Below are positions 23,831-32,263 of a stretch of 64,000 bases of DNA, piece by piece (position 1 is the stretch's first letter; each line of letters begins with the position of its first letter). The notes below the pieces were generated by a model, which made no database searches, had not been told where the DNA came from, and saw only the letters and a program-made list of their open reading frames with translations. Source of the stretch: CALHVX01 sp964640725 (lineage in GTDB: Bacteria; Pseudomonadota; Gammaproteobacteria; Pseudomonadales; Azotimanducaceae); contig CAZXIJ010000009.1 in assembly GCA_964640725.1 (NCBI GenBank), positions 71,531 through 135,530 on the forward strand. Reading direction: 5' to 3'. Made by a program: the position numbers and the translations under genes.

Positions 23831-26704
23831 TCAGGGGTTGGCCCCAAAGCGATACTGCAGACCGAGCTTGATCATGCGACCGAACGCGCTGTGCGTGTAG
23901 GGGTCGTAGTTCAGGTCAGTCTGGGTCCGCGGCGGGTCTTCGTCGAACATGTTGAAGACCGAGAAGTTGACGTTCAACTTGTCTTCCATCAGAGACAGGT
24001 TGTAGGTCAGGTCGACGGTGAACTGGCTGTCGACTTCCTGCAGCGCGGCAATCGCGCCCGGGTCGTCGTACTCGCCCCAGTAACGACCAATGATCTGAGC
24101 ACGATGGTTGCCGGAGGCAAACTTCACAAAGAAGTTAGCCTGCAGGTCAACGATCGGCGTCAGCGCATTGTTGTTGTCGTTCAGGTTGCCGGCGAAGTCA
24201 CCGCCAGACAGCAGGAAGACGCCATCAGCACTTTCGAAGTCATCCACATCGTACTCGAGCGTGTGGGTGCCCTGGGTGCCGACGGTGAGCAGGCCGCCTG
24301 CAACATCAAAGTCGTACTCCGCCAGCCAGTCGATGCCGTTGGTGGTGATATCCGTGCCGTTGATGATGCTGACTTCCAGACGTTCGATGTCCGTCAGCTG
24401 ACCGGCAGAACCGGGCTGGAAGACCAGCGAGGAGCCCAGCTGGTTACAGATCGTGGAGCCCACGCCGGCACCGCCAGGGGTACAGCCGTTGGCGCCGAAG
24501 GCACTCAGGACCGCGTTAAAGTTCTCGACCTGGAAGGGATCTTTGAAATCGAACTGCCAGAAGTCGATGGAGCCGTAAAAACGGTCCGTATCGAAGATCA
24601 CGCCAAAGTTGGTGGTGACGGCGGTTTCGGGATCGAGATCCGGGTTGCCGACCGTATCCACCGCCTTGAACGCAACGACCGGCGCAATGAACTGCAGCGA
24701 GGTGGTGCGATCATCGAGGAAGGGCTGTGGCGGGCCACGGAACGTCGAGGACACTGACGCCCGGAAGGCCAGGGAGTTGGTGGCCTGCCAGCGCAGGGCC
24801 AGCTTGGGATCGATCGTGTCGCCGACATTGCCGCCGTAGTCTTCGTAGCGTACCGCAAGCTGAGCGTCGAAGGTCTCAGAGAACGGCAGCGCCAGCTCGA
24901 AGAAGCCACCGTAAACGGTGCGCTCGGTCGAGGTGGGTGAACTGCCCGACAGGAATGCAAACAGCCCGGTGGGTGAGTTGCAGTTCAGGTCCGCGGTGAA
25001 GCCACGATTCACTGACTCGTCCAGAGTGAAGGGGCAAGGATTCACGTCGAGGTTGTTGATGGCGTCAGGCTGGCGCTCGAACTGCTCGTTCCGCGCCTGG
25101 ATACCTGCGGCCCAACCGACATTGCCGCCGCCCAGCTCGATGCCGGACTCGCCGTTAAAGGTCAGGTCCCAGACCAGCAGCTCGGTGGTGGTCTCCGTGC
25201 CCAGGTCTGTCACCAGCCAGGGGAACAGTGCTTCGTTGGTGGCCACCAGATCCGGGTTCGCATTCGGGTTGGCTTCGCCCGTAATGGAGTTGCCACGCAC
25301 GGCGTTCGAGAACGGCGTGTAGTACGAGCAGGGGCCAACGCCCGGGGTGCCAGCAACCGGGTCACAACCCGGGCCGCCCAGGCCGTTCAGAGCAAAAGCC
25401 ATGCGCTCAACGAACATATCCGGACCTTCAGTGCGGCGATCACGCTTGGACCAGCTGACGGCAAAGTCAAAGCCAATCGCGTCGTCAAACAGCGAGCCGT
25501 TCAGGCCCGTGGACAGGCGATAGGTGTCCGTTTCCCGCGAGCCGTCTTCCGGCTCGCCCAGGAAACCGCCCCAGCCGGTCATGCGGGATACGGAGAACAG
25601 CGCGACGGTGTCGGCAGGAATCACTCCCGGGAACCGGGTTTGCAGATCGAGCAGGCCGGGATGGTCGAGCGGTACGGCGCGATCCGGGCCAAACAGGGAC
25701 TGCGGCGGGTAAGACGGCGAGGTGTTCCAGTCGGGCATATCCATCTTGGCGTACATCGCCTCGATGTGGAATTCGACGTTCTCATTGATGTCGTAGTTGA
25801 ACTCGCTGAACAGCTTGTAGGTGTCCTGCTCTTCGATCAGGTTATCGAACTGCGTGAACTGGAAGAAGCAGACCGAGCCGGCGGTGGTACCGCCAACGGC
25901 ATCACAGCCCGGATCCGCAGAAGGCACAAAACCACCGGTGCTGGCAGAGACCGGGAACAGACGCCCCGGGTTGCCGATCGTGGAGTAGCCGCCCTGCGGG
26001 TTGTCGGCCTGCGGGCGAATCGCCCAATCCCGATCGCGAATGCGCAGCTTGTTGCGGCGGCTGTATTCCGCGGCAACGGTGAAGCGAGCACGGTCACCGG
26101 AGAAGCCCCAGATACCGCCGACTTCGTAGTCGCCGTCGCTGTCGTCAAGGGCCTGGCCGCTGACGCGAATCTCGCCACCGTCCATGTCGTCGCGGGTAAT
26201 GAAGTTCACGACACCGGCGATGGCGTCAGAGCCGTAGAGCGCGGCAGCGCCGTCCTTCAACACTTCCAGGCGCTGAATGGCAACGCTGGGAATCGCGCTG
26301 ATGTCGACACCGGTCGAGGGTTGCGCCACGTGGCGTCGGCCGTTGATCAGCACCAGCGAGCGGGCTGAGCCCAGACCGCGCAGGTTGATCGTGGCAACGC
26401 CTTCGTTGCCCTGGCCGCCAGAGGCGTTGAACTGGTTCGTCTCACCGATGTTGCCGTTGGCAATACCGAGGTTACGCACGAGTTCGGTGATGGTCGGGTT
26501 GCCCTGGTCCTGAAAGTCTTCGAGGCTGAGCACGTCGACGGGCAGAGCCGCGTCTTCGGGCGTGCCGCGAATAAAAGAACCGGTAACGACGATCTCTTCG
26601 ATCTCTGCGTTGTCCGCAGTCTCGGCAAAGACCGTGGCAGGTGCGAGCGCAAGCCCACACAAAACGAGTACCAGCGACCACACAGGTCGCAAGAATCTCC
26701 TCAT
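23831..26704 (-). CDS. TonB-dependent outer-membrane receptor (957 aa)
   Basis: A signal peptide ending near ATVFA is followed by a TonB-box-like EIEEIVVTGSFIRG, a plug domain (LSLEDFQDQGNPTITELVRN, RGLGSARSLVLINGRR, IQRLEVLKDGAAALYGSDAIAGVVN) and a long beta-barrel with C-terminal MIKLGLQYRFGANP. It imports a ligand by TonB energy. Barrel loops hold paired cysteines (for example PGCDAVGG/VCFF and PGCDP/GPCS), and the size suits receptors for peptides, carbohydrates or other organic ligands more than simple siderophore receptors. No local TonB/ExbBD genes are seen. Expression is probably from the 26705-26995 region. Confidence 0.92.
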   Translation of the reverse strand: MRRFLRPVWSLVLVLCGLALAPATVFAETADNAEIEEIVVTGSFIRGTPEDAALPVDVLSLEDFQDQGNPTITELVRNLGIANGNIGETNQFNASGGQGNEGVATINLRGLGSARSLVLINGRRHVAQPSTGVDISAIPSVAIQRLEVLKDGAAALYGSDAIAGVVNFITRDDMDGGEIRVSGQALDDSDGDYEVGGIWGFSGDRARFTVAAEYSRRNKLRIRDRDWAIRPQADNPQGGYSTIGNPGRLFPVSASTGGFVPSADPGCDAVGGTTAGSVCFFQFTQFDNLIEEQDTYKLFSEFNYDINENVEFHIEAMYAKMDMPDWNTSPSYPPQSLFGPDRAVPLDHPGLLDLQTRFPGVIPADTVALFSVSRMTGWGGFLGEPEDGSRETDTYRLSTGLNGSLFDDAIGFDFAVSWSKRDRRTEGPDMFVERMAFALNGLGGPGCDPVAGTPGVGPCSYYTPFSNAVRGNSITGEANPNANPDLVATNEALFPWLVTDLGTETTTELLVWDLTFNGESGIELGGGNVGWAAGIQARNEQFERQPDAINNLDVNPCPFTLDESVNRGFTADLNCNSPTGLFAFLSGSSPTSTERTVYGGFFELALPFSETFDAQLAVRYEDYGGNVGDTIDPKLALRWQATNSLAFRASVSSTFRGPPQPFLDDRTTSLQFIAPVVAFKAVDTVGNPDLDPETAVTTNFGVIFDTDRFYGSIDFWQFDFKDPFQVENFNAVLSAFGANGCTPGGAGVGSTICNQLGSSLVFQPGSAGQLTDIERLEVSIINGTDITTNGIDWLAEYDFDVAGGLLTVGTQGTHTLEYDVDDFESADGVFLLSGGDFAGNLNDNNNALTPIVDLQANFFVKFASGNHRAQIIGRYWGEYDDPGAIAALQEVDSQFTVDLTYNLSLMEDKLNVNFSVFNMFDEDPPRTQTDLNYDPYTHSAFGRMIKLGLQYRFGANP

Positions 26705-26927
26705 GGAATATCCCCTACTTTGGTTGGCGCGGTGTCTCTCTCCAGCCGCAGCGTCAAAACTAAGTCAACGGCGGTCGAGGCGTCAACCGGAAATGCATGT
26801 TGGAACAGCGGCTTGGCCGCTAATGTTCGTCAATCTGTCAGGAGTTGTGCAGTGCACCAGAGACGCACCAAAGTGGATCCGGGGTCGCGCGAGCAACGCG
26901 GATCTCTGACATACTATTAGCTATAAA

Positions 26928-26943
26928 GACCTATCAATAGGTC
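26928..26943. promoter_or_regulatory. Inverted repeat in the TonB receptor-LeuC divergent region
   Basis: GACCTAT-CA-ATAGGTC is a 7-2-7 perfect inverted repeat in a 291-bp intergenic space that is AT-rich at 26910-26955. The space separates a divergent TonB receptor gene and an aconitase-family operon. It could be an operator for either; no regulator gene is adjacent. Nothing else is recognised in this space. Confidence 0.45.
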
Positions 26944-26995
26944 AAAGCACTGATTAAGGCACCCGATCAGGCAGACTCAGCAGGCGCTCTGACTC

Positions 26996-28399
26996 ATGGC
27001 GACAACGCTTTTCGACAAACTCTGGGCCTCGCACCGCGTCTCTACGACCGCCGATGGCGAAGACCTGCTCTACATCGATCGCATTGCGCTGCACGAGCGC
27101 ACGGGCACCATCGCTCTGAACAGCCTGGCGGAGCGCGGGCTGGCGGTGCGGCATCCGAACCGGGCTTTCTGCGTGATGGACCATATCGTCGACACTTATC
27201 CCGGGCGCGGGGACGACACCCAGATGCCCGGCGGCCGGGACTTCATCGTCAGCACCCGCCGGGCGGCCGAGCGCTTTGGCCTGCGCACCTTTGACGTGAA
27301 CGATCCGGACCAGGGCATTTCGCATCTGGTGAGCGCCGAGCAGGGCTTCGCGCTGCCCGGCCTGACCCTCGTTTGCCCCGATTCCCACACCTGCACGCTG
27401 GGGGCGCTGGGCGCCCTGGCCTTTGGCATCGGCACCAGCCAGGCGGAGCACGCACTGGCCACCAGCACCCTGCGGCTGCGTAAACCGGACTGCCTGCGCG
27501 TGCGCTTTGAGGGCCAGCCCGCGGCAGGCGTTTCCGCAAAAGACCTGATCCTGCGGTTCATGGCCGACCACGGTGCCGATGCGGCCCGGGGCGCAGCCGT
27601 GGAGTACGCCGGCAGCACGGTACGATCTCTGGGCATCGAGGAACGCATGACGCTGTGCAATCTGGCGGTGGAGTTTTCCGCCTTCTCAGCCACCGTTGCG
27701 CCCGATGACCAGACCTTCGATTACGTACAGCGGCGGCCACTGGCGCCGACCGGTGCGGCCTGGGCGCATGCGGTCAGCCAGTGGCGCAGCCTGCGCAGCG
27801 ATGCCGACGCTACCTTCGCCGGCGACCTGGTGGTCGACGCCGGCACGGTTAGCCCCATGGTGACCTGGGGCATCAGCCCGGCGCAGGCGGTGCCGATCGC
27901 CGGCCGAGTGCCCGACGCGGCCGCAACCGCTACGCCGCTCGGCCGCAAGGCGCTCGACTACATGGGGTTGCAGCCCGATCAGCTCATGGCCGGGCTGCCG
28001 ATCGACGCCGCGTTTATCGGCTCCTGCACCAACGCCCGGCTGAGCGATTTGCGTACTGCAGCAAAAATCCTGAAGGGCCGCAAAGTTGCCCGCCACGTCG
28101 CGGCGGTGTGCGTGCCCGGCTCAACTCGCATCAAGCGCGCCGCCGAGGCGGAAGGTCTGGACCGAATCTTTAAGGACGCGGGGTTCGCCTGGCGCGAGTC
28201 CGGTTGCTCCATGTGTTTCTACGCCGGCGGCGAGACCTTCGGCCCCGGCAAACGGGTGGTGACCAGCACCAACCGCAATTTCGAAGGCCGGCAAGGCCCA
28301 GGGGTGCGCTCGCACCTGGCAAGCCCGGCCGTGGTCGCTGCTTCGGCAGTGGCAGGCGCGCTGACCGCGCCCGACACCGCGGCCGAGGTCGGCTCATGA
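26996..28399 (+). CDS. Aconitase-family dehydratase large subunit (LeuC-like)
   Basis: The 467-aa protein is a LeuC/isopropylmalate-isomerase-type large subunit. The [4Fe-4S] ligands are Cys344 in IGSCTNARL and Cys404 and Cys407 in SGCSMC. Substrate-site features include VCPDSHTCTLGALGALAFGIGTSE-like sequence and APDDQTFDYV. It departs from housekeeping LeuC in places: SIEAGAR is AVEFSAF, and CSMCLAMN is CSMCFYAG. No leuA or leuB is nearby, so a related hydro-lyase acting on a citramalate or dimethylmalate-like acid is possible. Translation of the small subunit is coupled by an ATGA overlap. Confidence 0.85.
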   Translation: MATTLFDKLWASHRVSTTADGEDLLYIDRIALHERTGTIALNSLAERGLAVRHPNRAFCVMDHIVDTYPGRGDDTQMPGGRDFIVSTRRAAERFGLRTFDVNDPDQGISHLVSAEQGFALPGLTLVCPDSHTCTLGALGALAFGIGTSQAEHALATSTLRLRKPDCLRVRFEGQPAAGVSAKDLILRFMADHGADAARGAAVEYAGSTVRSLGIEERMTLCNLAVEFSAFSATVAPDDQTFDYVQRRPLAPTGAAWAHAVSQWRSLRSDADATFAGDLVVDAGTVSPMVTWGISPAQAVPIAGRVPDAAATATPLGRKALDYMGLQPDQLMAGLPIDAAFIGSCTNARLSDLRTAAKILKGRKVARHVAAVCVPGSTRIKRAAEAEGLDRIFKDAGFAWRESGCSMCFYAGGETFGPGKRVVTSTNRNFEGRQGPGVRSHLASPAVVAASAVAGALTAPDTAAEVGS

Positions 28400-29040
28400 A
28401 AGCTTTCAAGACGCACAAAGGCGTGGCGATCGCGCTGCTCACCCACAACATCGACACAGACGCGATCATTCCGAGCCGGGAGATGAAGCGCGTCTCCAAA
28501 GAAGGCCTGGGCGAGGGCCTGTTCGCGAACTGGCGGTACGCGGGGCCCGGCAGCCGAACCCCGATCCCCGACTTCCCCCTGAACCAGCCGGTGACCGCGC
28601 AGGCCAGCATTCTCCTGAGCGGTCGCAACTTCGGCTGCGGCTCGTCCCGGGAACACGCGGTCTGGGCGCTGGCGGAATACGGCTTTCGCGTGCTGGTTGC
28701 GGAAAGCTACGGCGCCATCTTTCAGAAAAACTGTATCGCCAACGGCATTGTCACAGCGGAGCTGGACGGCGCGCAGATTCAGGCGCTCGCGCACTGGTGC
28801 CAAGCGGATCCCGAAGCGCACCAGCCGCTGGTAGACCTGCAGGCGCGCACCATTGCGGGCCCGGAGGGCCCCGTCGCCTTCCGCATGGCGGACAGCGACC
28901 GGCGCAAGCTGCTCGCGGGGCTGGACCCGATCACCGAGACGCTAAGTCTTGTCGAAGAGGTCTCGGCCTTCGAAACGGCCCACTACGCGGCCAGCCCGTG
29001 GGTCAACCTGCCGGACCGCACCGACCCCCAAGTCAGCTGA
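28396..29040 (+). CDS. Aconitase-family dehydratase small subunit (LeuD-like)
   Basis: The 214-aa protein is the swivel-domain partner of the LeuC-like subunit. It shows HNIDTDAIIPSREMK at the N-terminus, the active-site loop SGRNFGCGSSREHAVWAL and SYGAIFQKNCIANGI. ATG 28396 overlaps the LeuC stop and is the correct start; a longer open frame upstream belongs to LeuC. Together the two genes would form a heterodimeric Fe-S isomerase or hydro-lyase. Its 3' end overlaps the convergent alpha/beta hydrolase by 8 bp. Confidence 0.88.
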   Translation: MKAFKTHKGVAIALLTHNIDTDAIIPSREMKRVSKEGLGEGLFANWRYAGPGSRTPIPDFPLNQPVTAQASILLSGRNFGCGSSREHAVWALAEYGFRVLVAESYGAIFQKNCIANGIVTAELDGAQIQALAHWCQADPEAHQPLVDLQARTIAGPEGPVAFRMADSDRRKLLAGLDPITETLSLVEEVSAFETAHYAASPWVNLPDRTDPQVS

Positions 29041-29818
29041 AGAGCCAGCCGGCAATGCGCTCGGCGTTGCGCTCCAGCACGGGGCTGCGGGCCTCCGGCC
29101 AGTGCTCGAACTTCGCGTCCGGCAGGGCTTCGGCCAGGGCGCGGGTCGGTTCCAGCAGCGGGCTGTCGGTGCCGATCACACGCACCGGCTGAGTGATCGA
29201 CGGCGCGACAGCGAGGGCGTCGTAGTGAAAGGCGGCCCGGAACCCCAGGGGCTGGCCGGCGCCGGACTTCAGATCTTCGAGCATCAGGGCCAGCCCGCGC
29301 GCCACCGGCAGCGCATCGCCATGGCGCCCGATGTTGAACTGCCAGATCGGTTCAAGGCTGGCGAAGGTCTGCCCCACCTCGCGCTGGGGCGGTGTCTCAT
29401 TCAGGTGCTTGTTGCGTGTCGCGGCATCGTAGGCGGGCGCATCGATCAGGTTGATACGCTGCACCCGGCGAGGCAGCCGCTGCCCGAGCGCCAACGCCAC
29501 CAGGCAGCCCGTATGAAACCCCACCAGTTCCACCCGCGGTACAGACAGCTCCGCCACCAGAGCAGCGACCGCCTGGGCGTAGGCATCGATCGTTGGTTGC
29601 GCTGCGAGGGGCTCGGACTGGCCGTAACCGGGCAGGTCGACAGCAATCAGCTGCGCGCCCGCGGGCCGGAACCGGGCAACGGTCTCGAACAACAAGCCGC
29701 TGTACGGCATGGAAGCCAAACCGATCCAGACCGTACCGTCGTGCGCGTCAGCCTGCGCTGGGCGCCAGTCGTAGTAGTGCAGTTGGCCGTTGTCCGTATC
29801 CAGATATCCGCGCCGCAT
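29033..29818 (-). CDS. Alpha/beta-hydrolase-fold protein with an atypical nucleophile elbow
   Basis: The 261-aa protein has the fold's N-terminal GQLHYYDWRP, oxyanion region, VDLPGYGQSEP and a helix-strand pattern typical of alpha/beta hydrolases. At the nucleophile elbow the expected GxSxG is GFHTG (100-104), so His102 replaces the Ser, and the C-terminal region lacks an obvious catalytic His (EARSPVLERN). A subgroup with an HTG elbow exists in databases as I recall, so this may be a real family with other chemistry. It follows the MFS gene by two bases at the end of a four-gene minus operon. Confidence 0.78.
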   Translation of the reverse strand: MRRGYLDTDNGQLHYYDWRPAQADAHDGTVWIGLASMPYSGLLFETVARFRPAGAQLIAVDLPGYGQSEPLAAQPTIDAYAQAVAALVAELSVPRVELVGFHTGCLVALALGQRLPRRVQRINLIDAPAYDAATRNKHLNETPPQREVGQTFASLEPIWQFNIGRHGDALPVARGLALMLEDLKSGAGQPLGFRAAFHYDALAVAPSITQPVRVIGTDSPLLEPTRALAEALPDAKFEHWPEARSPVLERNAERIAGWLFS

Positions 29819-29820
29819 CG

Positions 29821-31143
29821 CTAGGTCTCAATCAGCTTGCTCTCGATCGCACGACGATAGAGCTTGAGCGTCAACGGCGCCAGCAGCAGCGTCGGGATGC
29901 CGATGATCGCGGGAATCAAAGCCACGCTGTAGCGAACCTCTTCCGGGCTGAACACTTGATCGTTCAGGATGCCAACCATGAGCGGGCCCAGGGTGCCGAT
30001 GATGCTGATGAGCAGGTAGTAGAGCGCCACGGTCTGTGCGCGAATCCGGCCTGGCACCAGCTTCAGCAGCGCCGTCACCCCGGTCGCCGAGATAAAGGCG
30101 ATGCCCGGCGTGGTCAGCTGATACACCGCAAAACTGCCCCAGTCGCTCGGAATCAGGGACCAGGCAATGGACGGCGGCACGGCCATCACCAGGCCGAGCA
30201 GCGCAATGCGCATGGGCGCGTCCGTCATCCCCGCGCTGGTCCATTTATCAGACAGATAGCCCGCAAAATTCACCGACGCCGGACCCAGCAGCAACGTGAA
30301 GACCCCGTTCAGCGCGGCAAAGCGCTCCACTTCCCAGCCGTGGGTGCGCGCAAAGGTCACCGCTGACCAGCCCTGGCTATAGGCAATAATTGTCATGGTC
30401 ACGAAGACGGTGATGAAGGTGCCGTAGATCGGCAGGTTGCGGCCCACGTGCGCAAACATGTCGCCCAGGTTGCCGGGCTTCTGGTCGGGTTTGTCGAGGA
30501 TCCGAAGCGGCTCCGGCATCAGAAAGAAGACAATCGCGAGCGCAAGGCCCGGCAGGCCAACGACCAGAAAAGCCAGCTGCCACGGCTTGATATCGCCCAG
30601 CACGGGCACCTCGATGCCGTCGACGGTTTTGGCCCAGGTCAGCACCGCAGCGCTTACCAGGCCGGCAATGCCAAAGCCCAGGGAGATGGCGCTGGAGTAA
30701 AACGCGATCGGCTTGCCGCGCCGTTCTTCCGGAAAGGAATCGGTGATCAGCGACATCGCGCAGGGGCTGAGCGTCGCCTCGCCAACGCCAACGGAAATGC
30801 GCGCCATGAACATGTGCCAGAAACTCTTGGCCATGCCGGAAAACGCCGTAGCGGCGGACCAAAGCGCAATGCCCACGCCAACGATCCAGGTCCGGCGCTT
30901 GCGATCGGCCAGGTACCCAAGGGGCAATCCCATCACTGCGTAGAAGAACCCGAAAGCCGGCCCCATGAGCCAGCCGATCTGCGTTTCCGTCAGGCCCAGA
31001 TCAGCCTTGATGGGGTCGATCAGCAGATTCAGGATCTGCCGGTCGACGAAGCTGACGACATACGCGATCGTCAGCACGATCACCATGATCCAGGCCCGGC
31101 GGCTGGGCGGGTACGCGACCGGTGAGGCGCTCACTTCTGCCAT
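29821..31143 (-). CDS. MFS transporter
   Basis: The 440-aa protein has about twelve hydrophobic segments. MFS motif A is visible as GYLADRKRRTWIVG after helix 2, and an equivalent loop in the second half is FAGYLSDKWTSAGM. A basic start (YPPSRRAWIMVIVL) precedes helix 1. It resembles spinster-like or organic-acid symporters, which move substrates by proton coupling. It lies between a VOC gene (2-bp gap) and the alpha/beta hydrolase (2-bp gap). It probably imports the compound processed by its operon; the substrate is unknown. Confidence 0.9.
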   Translation of the reverse strand: MAEVSASPVAYPPSRRAWIMVIVLTIAYVVSFVDRQILNLLIDPIKADLGLTETQIGWLMGPAFGFFYAVMGLPLGYLADRKRRTWIVGVGIALWSAATAFSGMAKSFWHMFMARISVGVGEATLSPCAMSLITDSFPEERRGKPIAFYSSAISLGFGIAGLVSAAVLTWAKTVDGIEVPVLGDIKPWQLAFLVVGLPGLALAIVFFLMPEPLRILDKPDQKPGNLGDMFAHVGRNLPIYGTFITVFVTMTIIAYSQGWSAVTFARTHGWEVERFAALNGVFTLLLGPASVNFAGYLSDKWTSAGMTDAPMRIALLGLVMAVPPSIAWSLIPSDWGSFAVYQLTTPGIAFISATGVTALLKLVPGRIRAQTVALYYLLISIIGTLGPLMVGILNDQVFSPEEVRYSVALIPAIIGIPTLLLAPLTLKLYRRAIESKLIET

Positions 31144-31145
31144 GA

Positions 31146-31577
31146 TCAGGACGCCGGAATGTTGTAGATCACGGCCAGGTTGCCATCGGCATCCAGTAGC
31201 CCAACTTCTTTGCCGACCCGGCCATCGTGCGTTTCCAGCACGTCATCGCTGAAGCGCTCGAAGCCCGCCGCGACGGCCCGGTCACAAACGCCCTGCACGT
31301 CGTCGACGTCGAGCACGATCGCAGCCCGGCGCGGCGCCGGCGGCGCGGGCAGATCTTTCACTTCGGTAATGGCCATGCAGCGCTCCTGGCCCGGCGCCGA
31401 CAAGGTCGCCCAACGGGTCAACTTGCCCGGGGCGATACCGAACACTTCGTAGCTGTAAGAGTCGGCAGCGGATTCCTTGGTAAAGGCAACCTCGAAGCCC
31501 AGCACGTCCCGGTAAAACTCCAGCGCCCGGTCCAGATCGCTGACCAGAAAGTTGGCTCGTTGAAAGCGCAGGCTCAT
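31146..31577 (-). CDS. Single-domain VOC protein
   Basis: The 143-aa protein has LRFQRANFLVSDLDRALEFYRDVLGFEV, a textbook start of a VOC/glyoxalase domain, and ends with GKEVGLLDADGNLAVIYN. The metal-ligand Glu expected near the C-terminus is not clear (AVIYN instead of an E-bearing strand). ATG 31577 overlaps the stop of the preceding VOC gene as ATGA, which sets the start. The two neighbouring VOC proteins may form a heterodimer. Confidence 0.82.
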   Translation of the reverse strand: MSLRFQRANFLVSDLDRALEFYRDVLGFEVAFTKESAADSYSYEVFGIAPGKLTRWATLSAPGQERCMAITEVKDLPAPPAPRRAAIVLDVDDVQGVCDRAVAAGFERFSDDVLETHDGRVGKEVGLLDADGNLAVIYNIPAS

Positions 31578-32071
31578 GCGTCGGGCTCCTCGATGCGAAG
31601 CACCTGGTTGGCTTCGTAAAAATGACCGTCCGGATCGAACACCGAGGTCCCGATAAAGTACTTCATCTCGCCGCGGGCGCCGCGGGTCGACCACTCGTGG
31701 GGCTGCGCGAATACGCGACCGCCGTACTTGGCGGACCGGCGCGCAATTTCTGCCGCGTCGTCCGTCTCGACCACAAAGGTGGGCAGACCGTAGGTCACGC
31801 CATCGGGAATGGGCGGCGCCGGCAGCACCGGATCAATCCACTGCAGCAACCCGATCATGCCGATCTTGGGATCTTCGGCCTGCAAGATCACCAGCCGGGT
31901 CTTGTCGCCGGCTTTGCCCGCCGACAGGCCCTGGCCCGAGAGCGTGAAGTCCGTTTCCATCCACACGGTGAGCGACAGCACTTCTTCGTACCAGCGCTTG
32001 GCGGCTTCCATGTCGCGCACGATCAGAGTCGTGCGCTTGATGATGTTCCGGACGTGCGATTCTGTAGCCAT
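31574..32071 (-). CDS. VOC-family protein
   Basis: The 165-aa protein has IKRTTLIVRDMEAAKRWYEEVLSL at the N-terminus and ends in SVFDPDGHFYEANQVLRI, a VOC domain where the terminal Glu in FYEANQ is a likely metal ligand. A ribosome-binding site AGGAAATC overlaps the stop region of the upstream DUF1330 remnant. It is coupled to the second VOC gene by ATGA. The role is probably isomerase, dioxygenase or glutathione-dependent chemistry in the same pathway as the transporter and hydrolase. Confidence 0.83.
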   Translation of the reverse strand: MATESHVRNIIKRTTLIVRDMEAAKRWYEEVLSLTVWMETDFTLSGQGLSAGKAGDKTRLVILQAEDPKIGMIGLLQWIDPVLPAPPIPDGVTYGLPTFVVETDDAAEIARRSAKYGGRVFAQPHEWSTRGARGEMKYFIGTSVFDPDGHFYEANQVLRIEEPDA

Positions 32072-32077
32072 GATTTC

Positions 32078-32190
32078 CTAATCCTCGATCAGCATGACAT
32101 CGCAGTCAGCAATGCCTTCCCGCAACTTCTTGACCTCGGCGGACTCGGGAGAGTGCCAGAACTTCAGCGCCGCCTCCTTCCCCCAAGGGT
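32078..32190 (-). pseudogene. 3' remnant of a DUF1330-like gene
   Basis: The frame ending at TAG 32078-32080 encodes an ending with FWHSPESAEVKKLREG and CDVMLIED, which matches the C-terminal third of DUF1330 family proteins (usual pattern WY-SPEY...R...D--L-EG). No start codon or N-terminal part exists upstream: beyond about 32190 the sequence becomes the AT-rich promoter of the divergent reductase gene. The remnant would have been the first gene of the VOC operon. It could alternatively be a very short translated ORF from a non-AUG start after GGAAGGAGG, but that motif is within the coding frame. Confidence 0.55.
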
Positions 32191-32195
32191 GTTTG

Positions 32196-32211
32196 AGATA
32201 TTGATATATCT
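32196..32211. promoter_or_regulatory. AT-rich inverted repeat before the reductase gene
   Basis: AGATAT-tgat-ATATCT is a 6-4-6 inverted repeat in an AT-rich island upstream of the medium-chain reductase start at 32264. Similar GATATATC-containing sequences occur at 52076-52087 and, more loosely, 12657-12676, each between divergent catabolic operons. A shared operator is possible. Confidence 0.4.
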
Positions 32212-32263
32212 TTATACTCTGATCGCGATCTCTTGAACACTCCACGCCGCCAGGAGGCCCGCC

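Noticed and set aside
22331..24757. An 800-codon open frame on the plus strand opposite the aldehyde dehydrogenase and TonB receptor
   Set aside because: It runs through a strong terminator and two well-supported genes on the other strand and has low-complexity composition typical of shadow frames.
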